Positions 25,765 through 34,833 of a DNA stretch of 39,012 nucleotides are shown one piece after another. The notes under the pieces are model-generated. The model did not search any database and was not told where the DNA came from. It saw only the letters and a list, made by a program, of their open reading frames with translations. The stretch comes from Candidatus Anammoxibacter sp. (GTDB taxonomy: Bacteria; Planctomycetota; Brocadiia; Brocadiales; Anammoxibacteraceae). The translations under genes were made by a program, and so were the position numbers. Location of the stretch: NCBI GenBank assembly GCA_021777055.1, contig JAIQZO010000012.1:1-39012 (forward strand), in the 5' to 3' direction. Each line of letters begins with the position of its first letter. Position 1 is the stretch's first letter.

Positions 25765-28700
25765 ATGTTTAAATATACAACTCCATTTAGAAAAGAACGT
25801 AATGATAAACTTCTCTTAATGGAAAGGTTAACCTTACTGATTGCAATTCTTACAATCTGCATAGGTTTTATTTCTTTGAAAGGCGTAAATGCCCAGTCCG
25901 TATGTCCGCAAGATGCTCCGGTCAGGACATTTGATGTCTCTGCAATTGCAGTTGATATCATTTATAACAACTGGGGAGATAAAGATTTAGCCGCTGGTTC
26001 AAACCAAAACACTGGAGATAGCAATATCGGGTTTCCTGGAAGGGCAAACCTTTTTGCACTTGAAAAGCAATCTTATACCGGGCCTACCGGGCCTACTGGA
26101 GTAAATAATTATAACAACTCCACTCTTATTAAGAGTGCCGCAAAGGTAAACACAGATACTCCTTCGTATGAGATACAGCCATTAACCATGCGCTGCAATG
26201 TGGGTGACTGTATCAAGATTAACCTCACAAATAAGGACTTGAACTTTGCATCGCTCACAATAAGGAGGGCACAATACAACGTCTTGGATTCATCCGGAAA
26301 TCTTGTAGGCAACAACGCCTCAAGCCCTGCTCTTCAAAAAGGAGAAAGTCATACCTACGTCTTTTATATTGATGATCAACCGGAAAATCAGGGCGCATAT
26401 CATATCAGCACTCAGGCAGACGGCTATATTGATCTAGTATACGGAGGACTATGGGGAGCATTAATAGCAGAACCTAGAGGATCCAAGTTTCTAGCAAGCA
26501 TGAATCCCTGGAGTTCCAATGCAAAGAATGTTCATATTGCAGACTTTGATCCAACCAACCCACCTGATCTCACATGGAGTGACTGGGAAGCTATTGTTGT
26601 TCCATGTCAGGGAATTGACAAAGGCGAAAGCCCTTCATGCGATCGCATATTCAACTCTCTAGGGGCATTTAATAACGGTGTGGGTAAAGACGGAAAGCTT
26701 GGATTGGGTACCGGACCAACAACCAATTCACTTGGAGCCTTCCGTGAAGCTGTAACATATTACCACGACGGTATATTTATGGCAGACGGAAAGCTGAACC
26801 AACCAGACAGAAATATGAGTTTCCCAGTTATCGACCCTGAATTGGCTGCGCCTGAGGGCGAAGAGAATGAAGGAGGCGGAATCTTACTGCCAATAAAAGG
26901 AGAACAGCATGATAGTGGACTGTGGGGGCTGCCAGATGGCGGTAGTGCACAGGGGCTAAGATATGCATTTTCAACCCATGCCGGCATCCTTGGCACTCGT
27001 GGATGGCCAATGATGGGTACACCAGGGCCAGTTGACTCACGACAGCCGCAAAGCAACAATACCAGTTTTAATGATGATGAATTCAAGAGTGTTGATGATC
27101 ATAGCACCAACTTTGGTAAAGGAATGAACTACCGCAGTGATCCCTTCTCCTATATGAAAGCGATAGAAGAAGACGAATCCATGTCATATGGTAGTTACTC
27201 TTTTGCAGAACCGTCAACCCCATGCCCGAGGGCATACCTTGGAGATCCGATGATATGGAGGATTGTTCATGGCGGTGGAGAAGAACACCATGTTCAACAC
27301 ATGCACGGATTCACAAGATGGCCGGAACAACCATATGAAGATCACGGAATAGATCCTATTACTGGGAATCCGATTAAAGACGAAAACGGTAACCCTGTAT
27401 TGGCTTCAAGGATGTACATGAGGGGAATAGTTAGTGTGCCAGACAATCTGACGGAATCCCTTGAGCGTTCCGCATCAATATTTAAACAGAGAAAAGATAC
27501 AAGGCCTACAGCATCAAACATAGTTGACGTTACAATGATAGCTCCGGGTGAAGTTTATGATCTGGAGTTTGAGTGCGGAGCAGGTTCATGTCATGGTCAA
27601 CCCGCAGACTGGGTAGACCATTGTCACATCTCTGACCACTATACAATAGGTATGTGGAGATTTATGAGGGTTTACGGGACACAGCAGTCAAATTTGTCAA
27701 TGCTTCCGGGAAGACCTGTTGTACCTGAAGCGGTAAACATGCAAGGTCTTATTGAGTCTGGTGAAACAATGGACGGAAAGAAATTCTGTTCTAAATCAAT
27801 CACCCCTACTTGCCCGGAAATAGAGAATGAAGAGTTTGTAAATGTGGAAGCATGGACAAAACATCTTCTACCTTCAAGGGGTGTACAGCGCCAGGGAGCT
27901 TTGGACCCGCGTTTTGGGGGTGAACTCGACGCCGAGTGGAGAAACCCAGCATACGATCCGTTTGATGCTAACAGAAACGGGATAGCACAGGATATCGATG
28001 GCGACGGAACATGTATTAATGGTGATCCTGACGCCCTTCTGGATGCAACTATTAATGCAGAAGGAAAAGTGGTAAACTCCGAGGGAAATATCGTAGAATC
28101 ATGTACCGATGGAGGTGACCCAGTTGACTGGATCATCAACCCTCCATGCCCATCTTTGGATGGTACATATGATCCAGACTCCCAATTCGGTAACATGAGC
28201 ATGGATGGCTTAAGGGCCCTGGCTTGTATGATTAATGGATATGATGGCGACCACCTGGATTGGAAGATAGTTCAAACCGAAGACGGCCCTCTTGCCCTTA
28301 ATCAGCCAGACGGTCCGTTATTCCAGAATTTTATAGAAGGAATAGGTGACCCCCAGGGCAGATGGTCTCGCTATCGGGATGCAAAGATGTACAACTTAAA
28401 TAAAGACGGCAGTGTTAATTTACTTGGTCAAGTAGGGCCACGTCCGGGATCACGAGCAGAAATACTGTTTAATCCACAGAACGGACATTTGGACTATCCA
28501 GCCCTTCGTCCATTAAGGGGCATGAGGGTTCCATGGCCACCTAACAACCACTCGGGAGCACCATCAATCGGAGAAACCGGGACAATCGCTGGAATAGATC
28601 CTCTCGCAACAAGGGAAGAGGCTGTACAGGCTTCACTTCAGGCAGAGAAATCAGAATTAGGCAAATATCCTGCTGGCCTGTGTCCTCCAAACGCGCCGGT

Positions 28701-31700
28701 TAGAAGCTATGATATAGTTGCTTTCCCTGCACTTGAATTATCAGGAAAATCGGTGGGAGGTATCAGAGGTTTAATTTATAACAGATTCGGCGATACAGAT
28801 CCTAATGCAACAGTTTATGCGTTAAGAAATGATGAAGTCGATGTCTTTGGAGCTAAGAGACGTGGCCAGCAGCTTGCAATTCGCTGCAACGTCGGAGATT
28901 GCGTTGATATCCAGTTCCGTTCACACGCAACTGATTTTAACCCTATCCAGGACAACTTCTCAAAGCTCAATATGCACATCCATATGGTTCATTTTGATCC
29001 TACCGCATCCGATGGTGTTATTGTCGGATATAACTGGGAACAGTCAGCAAGGCCATGCACTGACATCGGGCAGGTCACAGACTTGGTTTCTGCGGCAAAG
29101 GACCTTAACTCTGAAGAGCTTGGAGGTGACAGAGCAATTGGACTAGCAAGAGAAATGCAATACTCCAAAGAAGGCCCTCCAGCACTTGGTGGCGGTGAAG
29201 GACCTACACACAATGTAATTACCCCTGATGCTGACAATGCAGTTGACCGAATTATTAATGCATTGAACTGGAACGGAAGACCTTGGGAATATACCCATTA
29301 CAGGTGGTTCGCAGATATACAGATGCTGGCTTTCTGGCATCCACATATAGGAGGATTCCTGGCTTTTCCATTGGGAGTAACAAACGGAACGATCGCCGAA
29401 CCAATCGGATCAGAGTACCGTGACCGTGTTACAGGTCTGGAAAAGTATACACACACGGATAAAGTTTCACAAAACCCGATTCTTAAGACATTCAGAAATG
29501 ACAAGAGCAGCATACCGGTTTCAGGTGAAAAAGACGGATTCCCATTTGCTCAACAATTGGGTTTTGCCAGTGATTTTGGAGGAAACCCTCAGTTAGGTTG
29601 GGCACTTGGTGGTCTAGACTATGAAGAGACTACTAAGGTTATAAACCTATCCGCACTTCAAGAAGAGGATGGTTGTTCCGGAAATAACGGACGACCTTGT
29701 GGAAACAGAAAGGTTCAGACCGGGGAAGATATCCCTCTATTTGGAATGGTTGATTTTAGAGGTGGCCCGTCAGGATTGGAACCTGACGATTGCGGTGACG
29801 TCAGTCAGGGAAAGACAGCAATGAGTCTGATTGACCCAAACATTGTTCTGACGAAAAACAATGTCCTGAAACACACAAACGGAGAGTGTAACGGGATAAA
29901 CACAGACGACTCCAATTTGGGAGCAAACTCGAATCTACAAAGAGTTGCAAACGGATTAGTCCCGGAAACCAACAGTACTTTGAGGACGGATAGGATATTT
30001 AACCGTACTAATTCCATCTTTGATGTAAAGGCCAATAGTTTTGAAACGCAGGTTGATACTGGCGGAACAGAACTTGTTGACATTATTACAACAAACAACA
30101 ATGATCTCAACAGAAAAGCGGCACCGAGTTTTCGTGAAGCTGTATTTTTCTGGACAGATGATATTTATCTGATGCTTGGCAATGGTACTGAAGAAGAGCC
30201 GTTTAATAATCGTATAGAAGAGACCAAAGGTATCAGTGGTGTTACACTGCGTAACGAGCCATTGGACAGAAGGGTTTCTCTTGGAGGTCTTGAACAGCAC
30301 AAAGTCTTTACCAGTGCTCCAAGTGTAGGAGATCCTTCTACGCCACTTCTAATGGCACACCCTGGAGACCGGTTCCTTCTAAGGGCATTCCCGGGTGGAA
30401 CTCAGGACATGCATACATTCAGGTTCCTGGGTCAACGATTTGGAAACGAACGTGCCAACGCAACCAGCAACCCCATTGATAGTGAGCAGAATTCCATAGG
30501 CTACTTCTCAACATTTGAATTAATGGGTGGTGCAGGTTCAAGCTTTATTGATAATAACGGGAAACAGCATAATATGCCTGGAGACTATCTCTATTACATG
30601 ACAATAGGTGCGATTGACCTGAACGCCGGGTCATGGGGGCTTCTCAGGGTAGACAAAGACCTGGCGATAAAACCCCTTGACGACACACCGGAAGTTGCGG
30701 TTGGTGGTGATCCTTGCCAAGGGCAAAAGATACGTAAGTACGATGTAACAGCCGTATCAGTTAACGACAACCAAAATGTCCATGCAGCAGAGAGCATTTT
30801 TGTTCTGGCCAACAATAGGGGCAAACCTAACAGGAAGGCCGTCAAAGTAGCTCAACCTCTTGTGCTAAGAGCAGTTTCAGGTGAATGTGTGGAGGTAACT
30901 TTGCACGCACACCATTTGGACGACCCAAGTAGAAGGGTTGGTATGACGTGCGGTTTAGTTGTCAGTGATCCTAAGACCAGCTATGGTGTAAATGTTGGTA
31001 AGAATCTGGAAACGGGTGGAATAGACCAGACTGTTGGTTCTGCAGCTAATAACCCAGGTTCTTCAGTTACATACAGATGGCTTACAGGTAAGCAAGCAAT
31101 CTATGATCTTTCCCATCCTGAAATCGGAAACAAAGGAGGAGCAAAGAGCTGGCAGGGTACAATTTCAGGCGAACAGGAGAAAGAGATAGGAACCGTTTAT
31201 CTGTCAAGTCTTGTTGACCCGGTAAAGGACCTGAACGAAGGACTTTTTGGTGCTCTGATTGTTGAACCGGAAGGTTCCGTTTGGAACACGAATCATATGG
31301 ACAAGAAGACTATGGGATATACTGTTGCCGATGTAAAAACAGATGAAGGCAATTTTAGAGAACTTGTGGTTATTATGCATGAAGAGTCCAGGCTATTTGA
31401 ATCTAGTTTCAGGCCTCAAAGGAACTTTAATGGCGCTATAAATTACCGCAAATCTGGAACAGGTCCTCCATTCACAGATGTGGACAATGGATTGATCTTC
31501 ACTGCTAACGCCGGAGAACCTACAAGGGTAAGACTTCTCTATGCAAACGGTTCGGAAGACCGCGTCTTTACTATTCATGGTCACAGATGGCTTCAGGAAA
31601 CAAACACAGAGCATGCGAACTCTATTTGCACTGTACCTATGGGAGTAAGCATGAGATATGATCTGGAGTTAATAGGTAATGACATGGATGGTGACGGGAT

Positions 31701-31803
31701 TGCGGACAACGGTGTCAGCAAATTCAAAGGAGACTATTACCTCGGCGTAGTGGAGTTAAGAAGTGCCAAAGACGGACAATGGGGAGTCGTAAGGGTTCAG
31801 TAA
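25765..31803 (+). CDS. Giant exported multicopper oxidase with permuted copper motifs (MnxG/MofA-like)
   Basis: A 2012-residue protein with a signal peptide (about 1-43, ending NA-QS). All four multicopper oxidase copper motifs are visible: HVQHMH at 509-514 (HxxHxH), HCHISDHYTIGM at 619-630 (type 1 plus trinuclear ligands), HIH at 1071-1073 and HPH at 1192-1194. In ordinary laccases the two HxH motifs come first; here they follow, so the trinuclear site would form between the second and third cupredoxin domains. Three related modules begin at C47 (CPQDAPVRTFDV), C973 (CPPNAPVRSYDI) and C1651 (CQGQKIRKYDV), with RCNVGDC at 143-149 and 1040-1046 and SGEC at 1705. This implies six domains, as in ceruloplasmin. 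IHGHRW at 1937-1942 ends the last module. Calcium-type loops occur at 734-748 and 1973-1981. The motifs resemble manganese oxidases MnxG and MofA, so oxidation of Mn(II), Fe(II) or another small substrate is possible but unproven. A GGGGTGAT site precedes the ATG. Confidence 0.88.
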   Translation: MFKYTTPFRKERNDKLLLMERLTLLIAILTICIGFISLKGVNAQSVCPQDAPVRTFDVSAIAVDIIYNNWGDKDLAAGSNQNTGDSNIGFPGRANLFALEKQSYTGPTGPTGVNNYNNSTLIKSAAKVNTDTPSYEIQPLTMRCNVGDCIKINLTNKDLNFASLTIRRAQYNVLDSSGNLVGNNASSPALQKGESHTYVFYIDDQPENQGAYHISTQADGYIDLVYGGLWGALIAEPRGSKFLASMNPWSSNAKNVHIADFDPTNPPDLTWSDWEAIVVPCQGIDKGESPSCDRIFNSLGAFNNGVGKDGKLGLGTGPTTNSLGAFREAVTYYHDGIFMADGKLNQPDRNMSFPVIDPELAAPEGEENEGGGILLPIKGEQHDSGLWGLPDGGSAQGLRYAFSTHAGILGTRGWPMMGTPGPVDSRQPQSNNTSFNDDEFKSVDDHSTNFGKGMNYRSDPFSYMKAIEEDESMSYGSYSFAEPSTPCPRAYLGDPMIWRIVHGGGEEHHVQHMHGFTRWPEQPYEDHGIDPITGNPIKDENGNPVLASRMYMRGIVSVPDNLTESLERSASIFKQRKDTRPTASNIVDVTMIAPGEVYDLEFECGAGSCHGQPADWVDHCHISDHYTIGMWRFMRVYGTQQSNLSMLPGRPVVPEAVNMQGLIESGETMDGKKFCSKSITPTCPEIENEEFVNVEAWTKHLLPSRGVQRQGALDPRFGGELDAEWRNPAYDPFDANRNGIAQDIDGDGTCINGDPDALLDATINAEGKVVNSEGNIVESCTDGGDPVDWIINPPCPSLDGTYDPDSQFGNMSMDGLRALACMINGYDGDHLDWKIVQTEDGPLALNQPDGPLFQNFIEGIGDPQGRWSRYRDAKMYNLNKDGSVNLLGQVGPRPGSRAEILFNPQNGHLDYPALRPLRGMRVPWPPNNHSGAPSIGETGTIAGIDPLATREEAVQASLQAEKSELGKYPAGLCPPNAPVRSYDIVAFPALELSGKSVGGIRGLIYNRFGDTDPNATVYALRNDEVDVFGAKRRGQQLAIRCNVGDCVDIQFRSHATDFNPIQDNFSKLNMHIHMVHFDPTASDGVIVGYNWEQSARPCTDIGQVTDLVSAAKDLNSEELGGDRAIGLAREMQYSKEGPPALGGGEGPTHNVITPDADNAVDRIINALNWNGRPWEYTHYRWFADIQMLAFWHPHIGGFLAFPLGVTNGTIAEPIGSEYRDRVTGLEKYTHTDKVSQNPILKTFRNDKSSIPVSGEKDGFPFAQQLGFASDFGGNPQLGWALGGLDYEETTKVINLSALQEEDGCSGNNGRPCGNRKVQTGEDIPLFGMVDFRGGPSGLEPDDCGDVSQGKTAMSLIDPNIVLTKNNVLKHTNGECNGINTDDSNLGANSNLQRVANGLVPETNSTLRTDRIFNRTNSIFDVKANSFETQVDTGGTELVDIITTNNNDLNRKAAPSFREAVFFWTDDIYLMLGNGTEEEPFNNRIEETKGISGVTLRNEPLDRRVSLGGLEQHKVFTSAPSVGDPSTPLLMAHPGDRFLLRAFPGGTQDMHTFRFLGQRFGNERANATSNPIDSEQNSIGYFSTFELMGGAGSSFIDNNGKQHNMPGDYLYYMTIGAIDLNAGSWGLLRVDKDLAIKPLDDTPEVAVGGDPCQGQKIRKYDVTAVSVNDNQNVHAAESIFVLANNRGKPNRKAVKVAQPLVLRAVSGECVEVTLHAHHLDDPSRRVGMTCGLVVSDPKTSYGVNVGKNLETGGIDQTVGSAANNPGSSVTYRWLTGKQAIYDLSHPEIGNKGGAKSWQGTISGEQEKEIGTVYLSSLVDPVKDLNEGLFGALIVEPEGSVWNTNHMDKKTMGYTVADVKTDEGNFRELVVIMHEESRLFESSFRPQRNFNGAINYRKSGTGPPFTDVDNGLIFTANAGEPTRVRLLYANGSEDRVFTIHGHRWLQETNTEHANSICTVPMGVSMRYDLELIGNDMDGDGIADNGVSKFKGDYYLGVVELRSAKDGQWGVVRVQ

Positions 31804-31825
31804 TCTAAATTTTTAACTATTTTTC

Positions 31826-31865
31826 AAAAGCCTATCTAGTGTATATCACAAGATAGGCTTTTTTT
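31826..31865 (+). terminator. Intrinsic terminator after the multicopper oxidase gene
   Basis: AAAAGCCTATCT and its perfect complement AGATAGGCTTTT flank a 13-base loop and run into a T tract, 22 bp after the stop codon. Confidence 0.92.
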
Positions 31866-31990
31866 ATATACCAGGGATCTTTATCATATGAAAAGATTGG
31901 AAATAACTATTTATTATTCCAGGCATAGTTAAACTAGTGTAAAATTGATAAAGTAGTCCCAGCTTTCCAATTCTTCATATCTATTTTGTG

Positions 31991-32788
31991 CTATGCAAAC
32001 TCAAATATTTCTTGAACCCTTGGTTTACCATAATCTGCATCTGCAGTCAAAACATGAACATTTTTTACAGGAGAATACTCACCTGCACTATGTGTGTGCC
32101 CACACAAAACAAGAAAATCTGAGTCCGGATTTGATTCCGCACATCTTAAAATCACCTTTCCCACTGCCTGACAAGAAAACCACGGGATCCAATCATCTGC
32201 ACTTACACACCCGCGATGCCATGTTGATTCTCTGAACGGTGGTGCATGAGTAAGAATCAAAATCTTTTGTCCTATAGTTGCAGCTTGGTTAAGCTTAGGT
32301 TCAAGCCTGGCAGCAGCTTCATCACCAAGACGATTAAGTAATATAATTCTTTCTCTTTTTGAAAGCCCTTGCAATTCTTTTATAAGATGGAAGTCATTTA
32401 GTTCCACCGTGGAGCCAAGCGGATCCCCAAACCTGGCGTCCGCCCAGGAATCATCACCAACTAGAGCAACATCATCCGTTAATCTTTGTGGCCCGGCTGA
32501 TGTTAACCACATCGAGCACGCAGATGTTTCAGTAAATAACCCGACCTCTCTCTTCACACTAGAAATAGATCCTCTATAAAAATCATGATTTCCCAGAATA
32601 AAAAATATTCTCCCTTGTATTGCGGATTCAAAGCTTCTAAGAAAAAAGACTATCGACCCGGCCTCTCCAATATCCCCGCTTAAAAGCCAAACATCTGCCT
32701 TGCTCAGAACAAGGCTTTGGAAAAATTGGTCCAATTCACCATTGTTAAAAAAATTAAGATGAATATCGGAAAGCCAACCAACTTTCAT
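31991..32788 (-). CDS. Calcineurin-like metallophosphoesterase
   Basis: A 265-residue cytosolic phosphoesterase with the full set of metal-binding blocks: DIH (SDIHLN near 7-12), GDIGE, GNHD, THAPP and GHTH near the C-terminus. The fold suits many phosphate esters, so the substrate cannot be told. The frame is open to a TTG at 32827 and an ATG at 32800, but ATG 32788 has GGAG six bases upstream and begins directly with the first strand (MKVGWLSDIH), so it is chosen. It is the first gene right of the oxidase terminator and on the opposite strand. Confidence 0.88.
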   Translation of the reverse strand: MKVGWLSDIHLNFFNNGELDQFFQSLVLSKADVWLLSGDIGEAGSIVFFLRSFESAIQGRIFFILGNHDFYRGSISSVKREVGLFTETSACSMWLTSAGPQRLTDDVALVGDDSWADARFGDPLGSTVELNDFHLIKELQGLSKRERIILLNRLGDEAAARLEPKLNQAATIGQKILILTHAPPFRESTWHRGCVSADDWIPWFSCQAVGKVILRCAESNPDSDFLVLCGHTHSAGEYSPVKNVHVLTADADYGKPRVQEIFEFA

Positions 32789-32989
32789 TCGACGCTCCAT
32801 ATGAAGATTTGTTATAATATTACTCAATAAGCCTGAATCAATCTTGGAGACTGATCCAAAACGTTAGAAACCATTTGTGCTTAGCTATTTGCCATGCGTT
32901 TTGTGTGATCAAGAAACCAGTGAAACAACTTATAAGACTGTTCCATCAGAAATTGGACCTATTCTTTTTATAGCTTTAATATATCCAAA

Positions 32990-32998
32990 TGTTATAAT
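32990..32998 (+). promoter_or_regulatory. Extended -10 promoter of the Fic antitoxin
   Basis: TGTTATAAT is a perfect extended -10 element. No good -35 is present. Its predicted start, about 33005-33006, coincides with the antitoxin ATG at 33006, so the mRNA may be leaderless. Confidence 0.55.
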
Positions 32999-33005
32999 TG
33001 GTAAC

Positions 33006-33203
33006 ATGAAGAAAAAACCATTGATAAAAACCAATCCTTACCTGAAAGACCCTGAACTTGGCAAAGCCCTGCTCTTTCAATCTGTATCTTCCTCAACCGC
33101 AGTTGAAGGAGTTCTTACAAAATACCCCAAGCTCTCCAAAACAATGGAAAAGAAACTCAAAGAAGTTATTTCCGTTCATGAGCCCTCAGCGTCTTACGAA
33201 TAG
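33006..33203 (+). CDS. Small Fic antitoxin with the inhibitory motif
   Basis: A 65-residue protein (MKKKPLIKTNPYLKDPELGK...) carrying SVSSSTAVEGV. S30-TAV-E34-G35 matches the (S/T)xxxE(G/N) helix that blocks ATP binding in Fic AMP-transferases. NPYLKDPE is common at the start of such antitoxins and of Fic proteins with built-in inhibition. Upstream in-frame codons from 32877 lack family similarity and the promoter lies inside them. Its last 38 bp overlap the end of the fic gene on the other strand, so toxin and antitoxin are convergent rather than cotranscribed. No real Shine-Dalgarno precedes the ATG (only TTGG). Confidence 0.75.
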   Translation: MKKKPLIKTNPYLKDPELGKALLFQSVSSSTAVEGVLTKYPKLSKTMEKKLKEVISVHEPSASYE

Positions 33204-33819
33204 CAGCTGCAAATATTTTTTCCATAGCCTGATAGTTTCGATCCATACCCACCTGGATTGCTTTAATATAGCCCTTCTTTCCCGTACCTATCATATTCTT
33301 GAAATCCAGAGGTGGCAATTCCGATTGCAGTGCCATTAACGTAGCCAGCATTCTTGCGACTCTTCCATTACCCTCTCTGAATGGATGTATAAGTACCAGT
33401 TCTGTATGAACAATGGCCAGAGCTTTTGTTACTTCCTCAATAGTCTTAAAACAGCATGGAGTATATTTATAGAGCGGTCCTTTTTCAAGCCCAGCCATCA
33501 ACCTGAAAATTTGTGCTGGAAATGCAAATGGAAAACCGCTTTTGCTCATCATCACTTGCCGATATTTTCCCGCCCATTCATAAATGCCACCCAGCCAGAG
33601 CTTGTGAATTTTACATATGTCTAAAGCGGTGAAACGATGGTCAACACTGAAAATGTTTGTTAACTCTTCAATTGTTCGTATTTGTTCTGCTTTCTCGTGC
33701 CTGTCCATCTCACGCTTGCTTGTTATGCCAAGCTTATTCTTGAGTACTCTGCCGCGTGAACCTGGTTCAGACTGATCTTCTATAAGATGTGAAGTATCGT
33801 ATCGCTTAGATTCTTTCAT
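33166..33819 (-). CDS. Fic-domain protein, putative AMP-transferase toxin
   Basis: Fic enzymes usually transfer AMP from ATP to a Ser, Thr or Tyr of a target protein. The 217-residue protein has an intact catalytic motif HPFREGNGRVAR at 145-156 (catalytic His145) and the upstream WLGGIYEWAGKYR near 75-87, which places the target. YDTSHLIEDQSEPGSRGRVL at the N-terminus is typical of a family of short standalone Fic proteins. No inhibitory (S/T)xxxE(G/N) helix is obvious within it, in line with a separate antitoxin. The start is uncertain: the frame continues to 33885, but MKESKRYDTS fits the family. The gene faces the small antitoxin gene and overlaps its 3' end. Confidence 0.88.
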   Translation of the reverse strand: MKESKRYDTSHLIEDQSEPGSRGRVLKNKLGITSKREMDRHEKAEQIRTIEELTNIFSVDHRFTALDICKIHKLWLGGIYEWAGKYRQVMMSKSGFPFAFPAQIFRLMAGLEKGPLYKYTPCCFKTIEEVTKALAIVHTELVLIHPFREGNGRVARMLATLMALQSELPPLDFKNMIGTGKKGYIKAIQVGMDRNYQAMEKIFAAAIRKTLRAHERK

Positions 33820-33919
33820 ATTGTATACATCCAAGAGAAAGTTCGCCCCTCCTAAAGCACTCTTAAAACAACAATATAAAATCAATATTTATTATCTATG
33901 ATGTGCCTCCAAGCTTATC

Positions 33920-34219
33920 CTAATACCTATTTGTCCATTTCACTTTGGGATCAGAAGTAGTATCCTCAACTAACTCGTAAAGGCCCATTCTTTCTTTACG
34001 AAGCTTACCCATTTCCACAAGCTTATCCCACACTTCAGGGGGAAAATTTCTTGGCGGCCGAATAGCAACAATACCTGACTTTTTGCCACCACTGAGAGCT
34101 GCGCCACCTAGCGTTGACTCAGCATCAAGTTGCGTCGCTCTGAGGAGTTTCTTAAATGTCTTAAACGCTTTCTTCAGGTAATCTGGATTCATACCGTCCT
34201 CTGGTATTTCGTTAATCAT
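33920..34219 (-). CDS. Conserved-looking small hypothetical protein
   Basis: A 99-residue protein of unknown function with a strong AGGAGGAA site, so it is probably a real gene. The first part (NPDYLKKAFKTFKKLLRATQ) is a basic helix. A Gly-rich loop (LGGAALSGGKKSGIVAIRPP) follows, then a region resembling a small winged helix (FPPEVWDKLVEMGKLRKERMGLYELVE). There is no Cys or signal peptide. It lies in the toxin-antitoxin cluster, 100 bp upstream of the fic start on the same strand, and could be a DNA-binding regulator; that is only a guess. Confidence 0.7.
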   Translation of the reverse strand: MINEIPEDGMNPDYLKKAFKTFKKLLRATQLDAESTLGGAALSGGKKSGIVAIRPPRNFPPEVWDKLVEMGKLRKERMGLYELVEDTTSDPKVKWTNRY

Positions 34220-34384
34220 TGTGTTCCTCCTACTACTAACGATTGATAAACTATTACACTTTTTACATTATAGCCTTTTGTTTGATTTTATATTTACGTA
34301 TTCTTTCCTCTCTCAAATCTCCATAAACAACCAAACGATAAGAAAACAGGAAGTTTCTCTCCACTTTGAGGCGTATTCTTATAC

Positions 34385-34477
34385 TTATAAGTAATGATTG
34401 TCTTGGTAGCAGTTAAATCCGGTCTTTCCGAATATTTTTCGCAATTTCTTTACAGTTATTGGAGTTATTCTCAGCAT
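34385..34477 (-). pseudogene. hicA: Truncated hicA toxin remnant
   Basis: The ATG follows directly on the hicB stop (TAA ATG). It encodes 30 residues, MLRITPITVKKLRKIFGKTG then FNCYQDNHYL and stop. MxRITPI...KKL...GF is the standard HicA N-terminus, but the protein ends before the conserved region after the GF...G-x-H strand that contains the catalytic His. The three frames downstream (34220-34384) do not restore a HicA C-terminus. The toxin is therefore most likely inactive. Confidence 0.7.
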
Positions 34478-34744
34478 TTACGTGATACTTACCAATTCAG
34501 TTGCAACGAGTTTTGTAGGAAGCCACCTACCACCTATATCTTTATTGCAGCCTAACATTCCAAGGATGTCCTCAAGTGTCCCCATCTTTTCTGCCTCGTT
34601 AACAAACAGCCGTACGGATGTTTTTAGCATTTCTTTTGCTTGCTCAATTGTATCACCACAACTTGATGTATCAAGTTCTGGACAATAGGCCACATAAGTT
34701 TTATCCTCTTTAAAAACGAGAATATCATAATCAATTGATATCAT
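34478..34744 (-). CDS. hicB: HicB-family antitoxin
   Basis: An 88-residue protein of the HicB type, with a partial RNase H fold and no added DNA-binding domain. YDILVFKEDKTYVAYCPELD, SSCGDTIEQAKEMLKTSVRL and the tail EKMGTLEDILGMLG are typical. It would bind and neutralise HicA, but the adjoining hicA is truncated, so this antitoxin may be an orphan or guard against a homologous toxin elsewhere. The ATG has GGGGAC upstream. Confidence 0.85.
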   Translation of the reverse strand: MISIDYDILVFKEDKTYVAYCPELDTSSCGDTIEQAKEMLKTSVRLFVNEAEKMGTLEDILGMLGCNKDIGGRWLPTKLVATELVSIT

Positions 34745-34833
34745 AACGTCCCCATTTAATTCACCAATGTGAATATTTGAGATCCGCCCCTGGGTTTACC
34801 CAACTAATTCATCTGCCACTATAATTACACTTG

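Noticed and set aside
27672..28202. Minus-strand ORF of 176 codons inside the multicopper oxidase gene
   Set aside because: Antisense shadow; no ribosome binding site and no recognisable motif.
34220..34384. Continuation of hicA in another frame
   Set aside because: All three minus-strand frames were read; none gives the conserved HicA C-terminal region, so a simple frameshift was not demonstrated.
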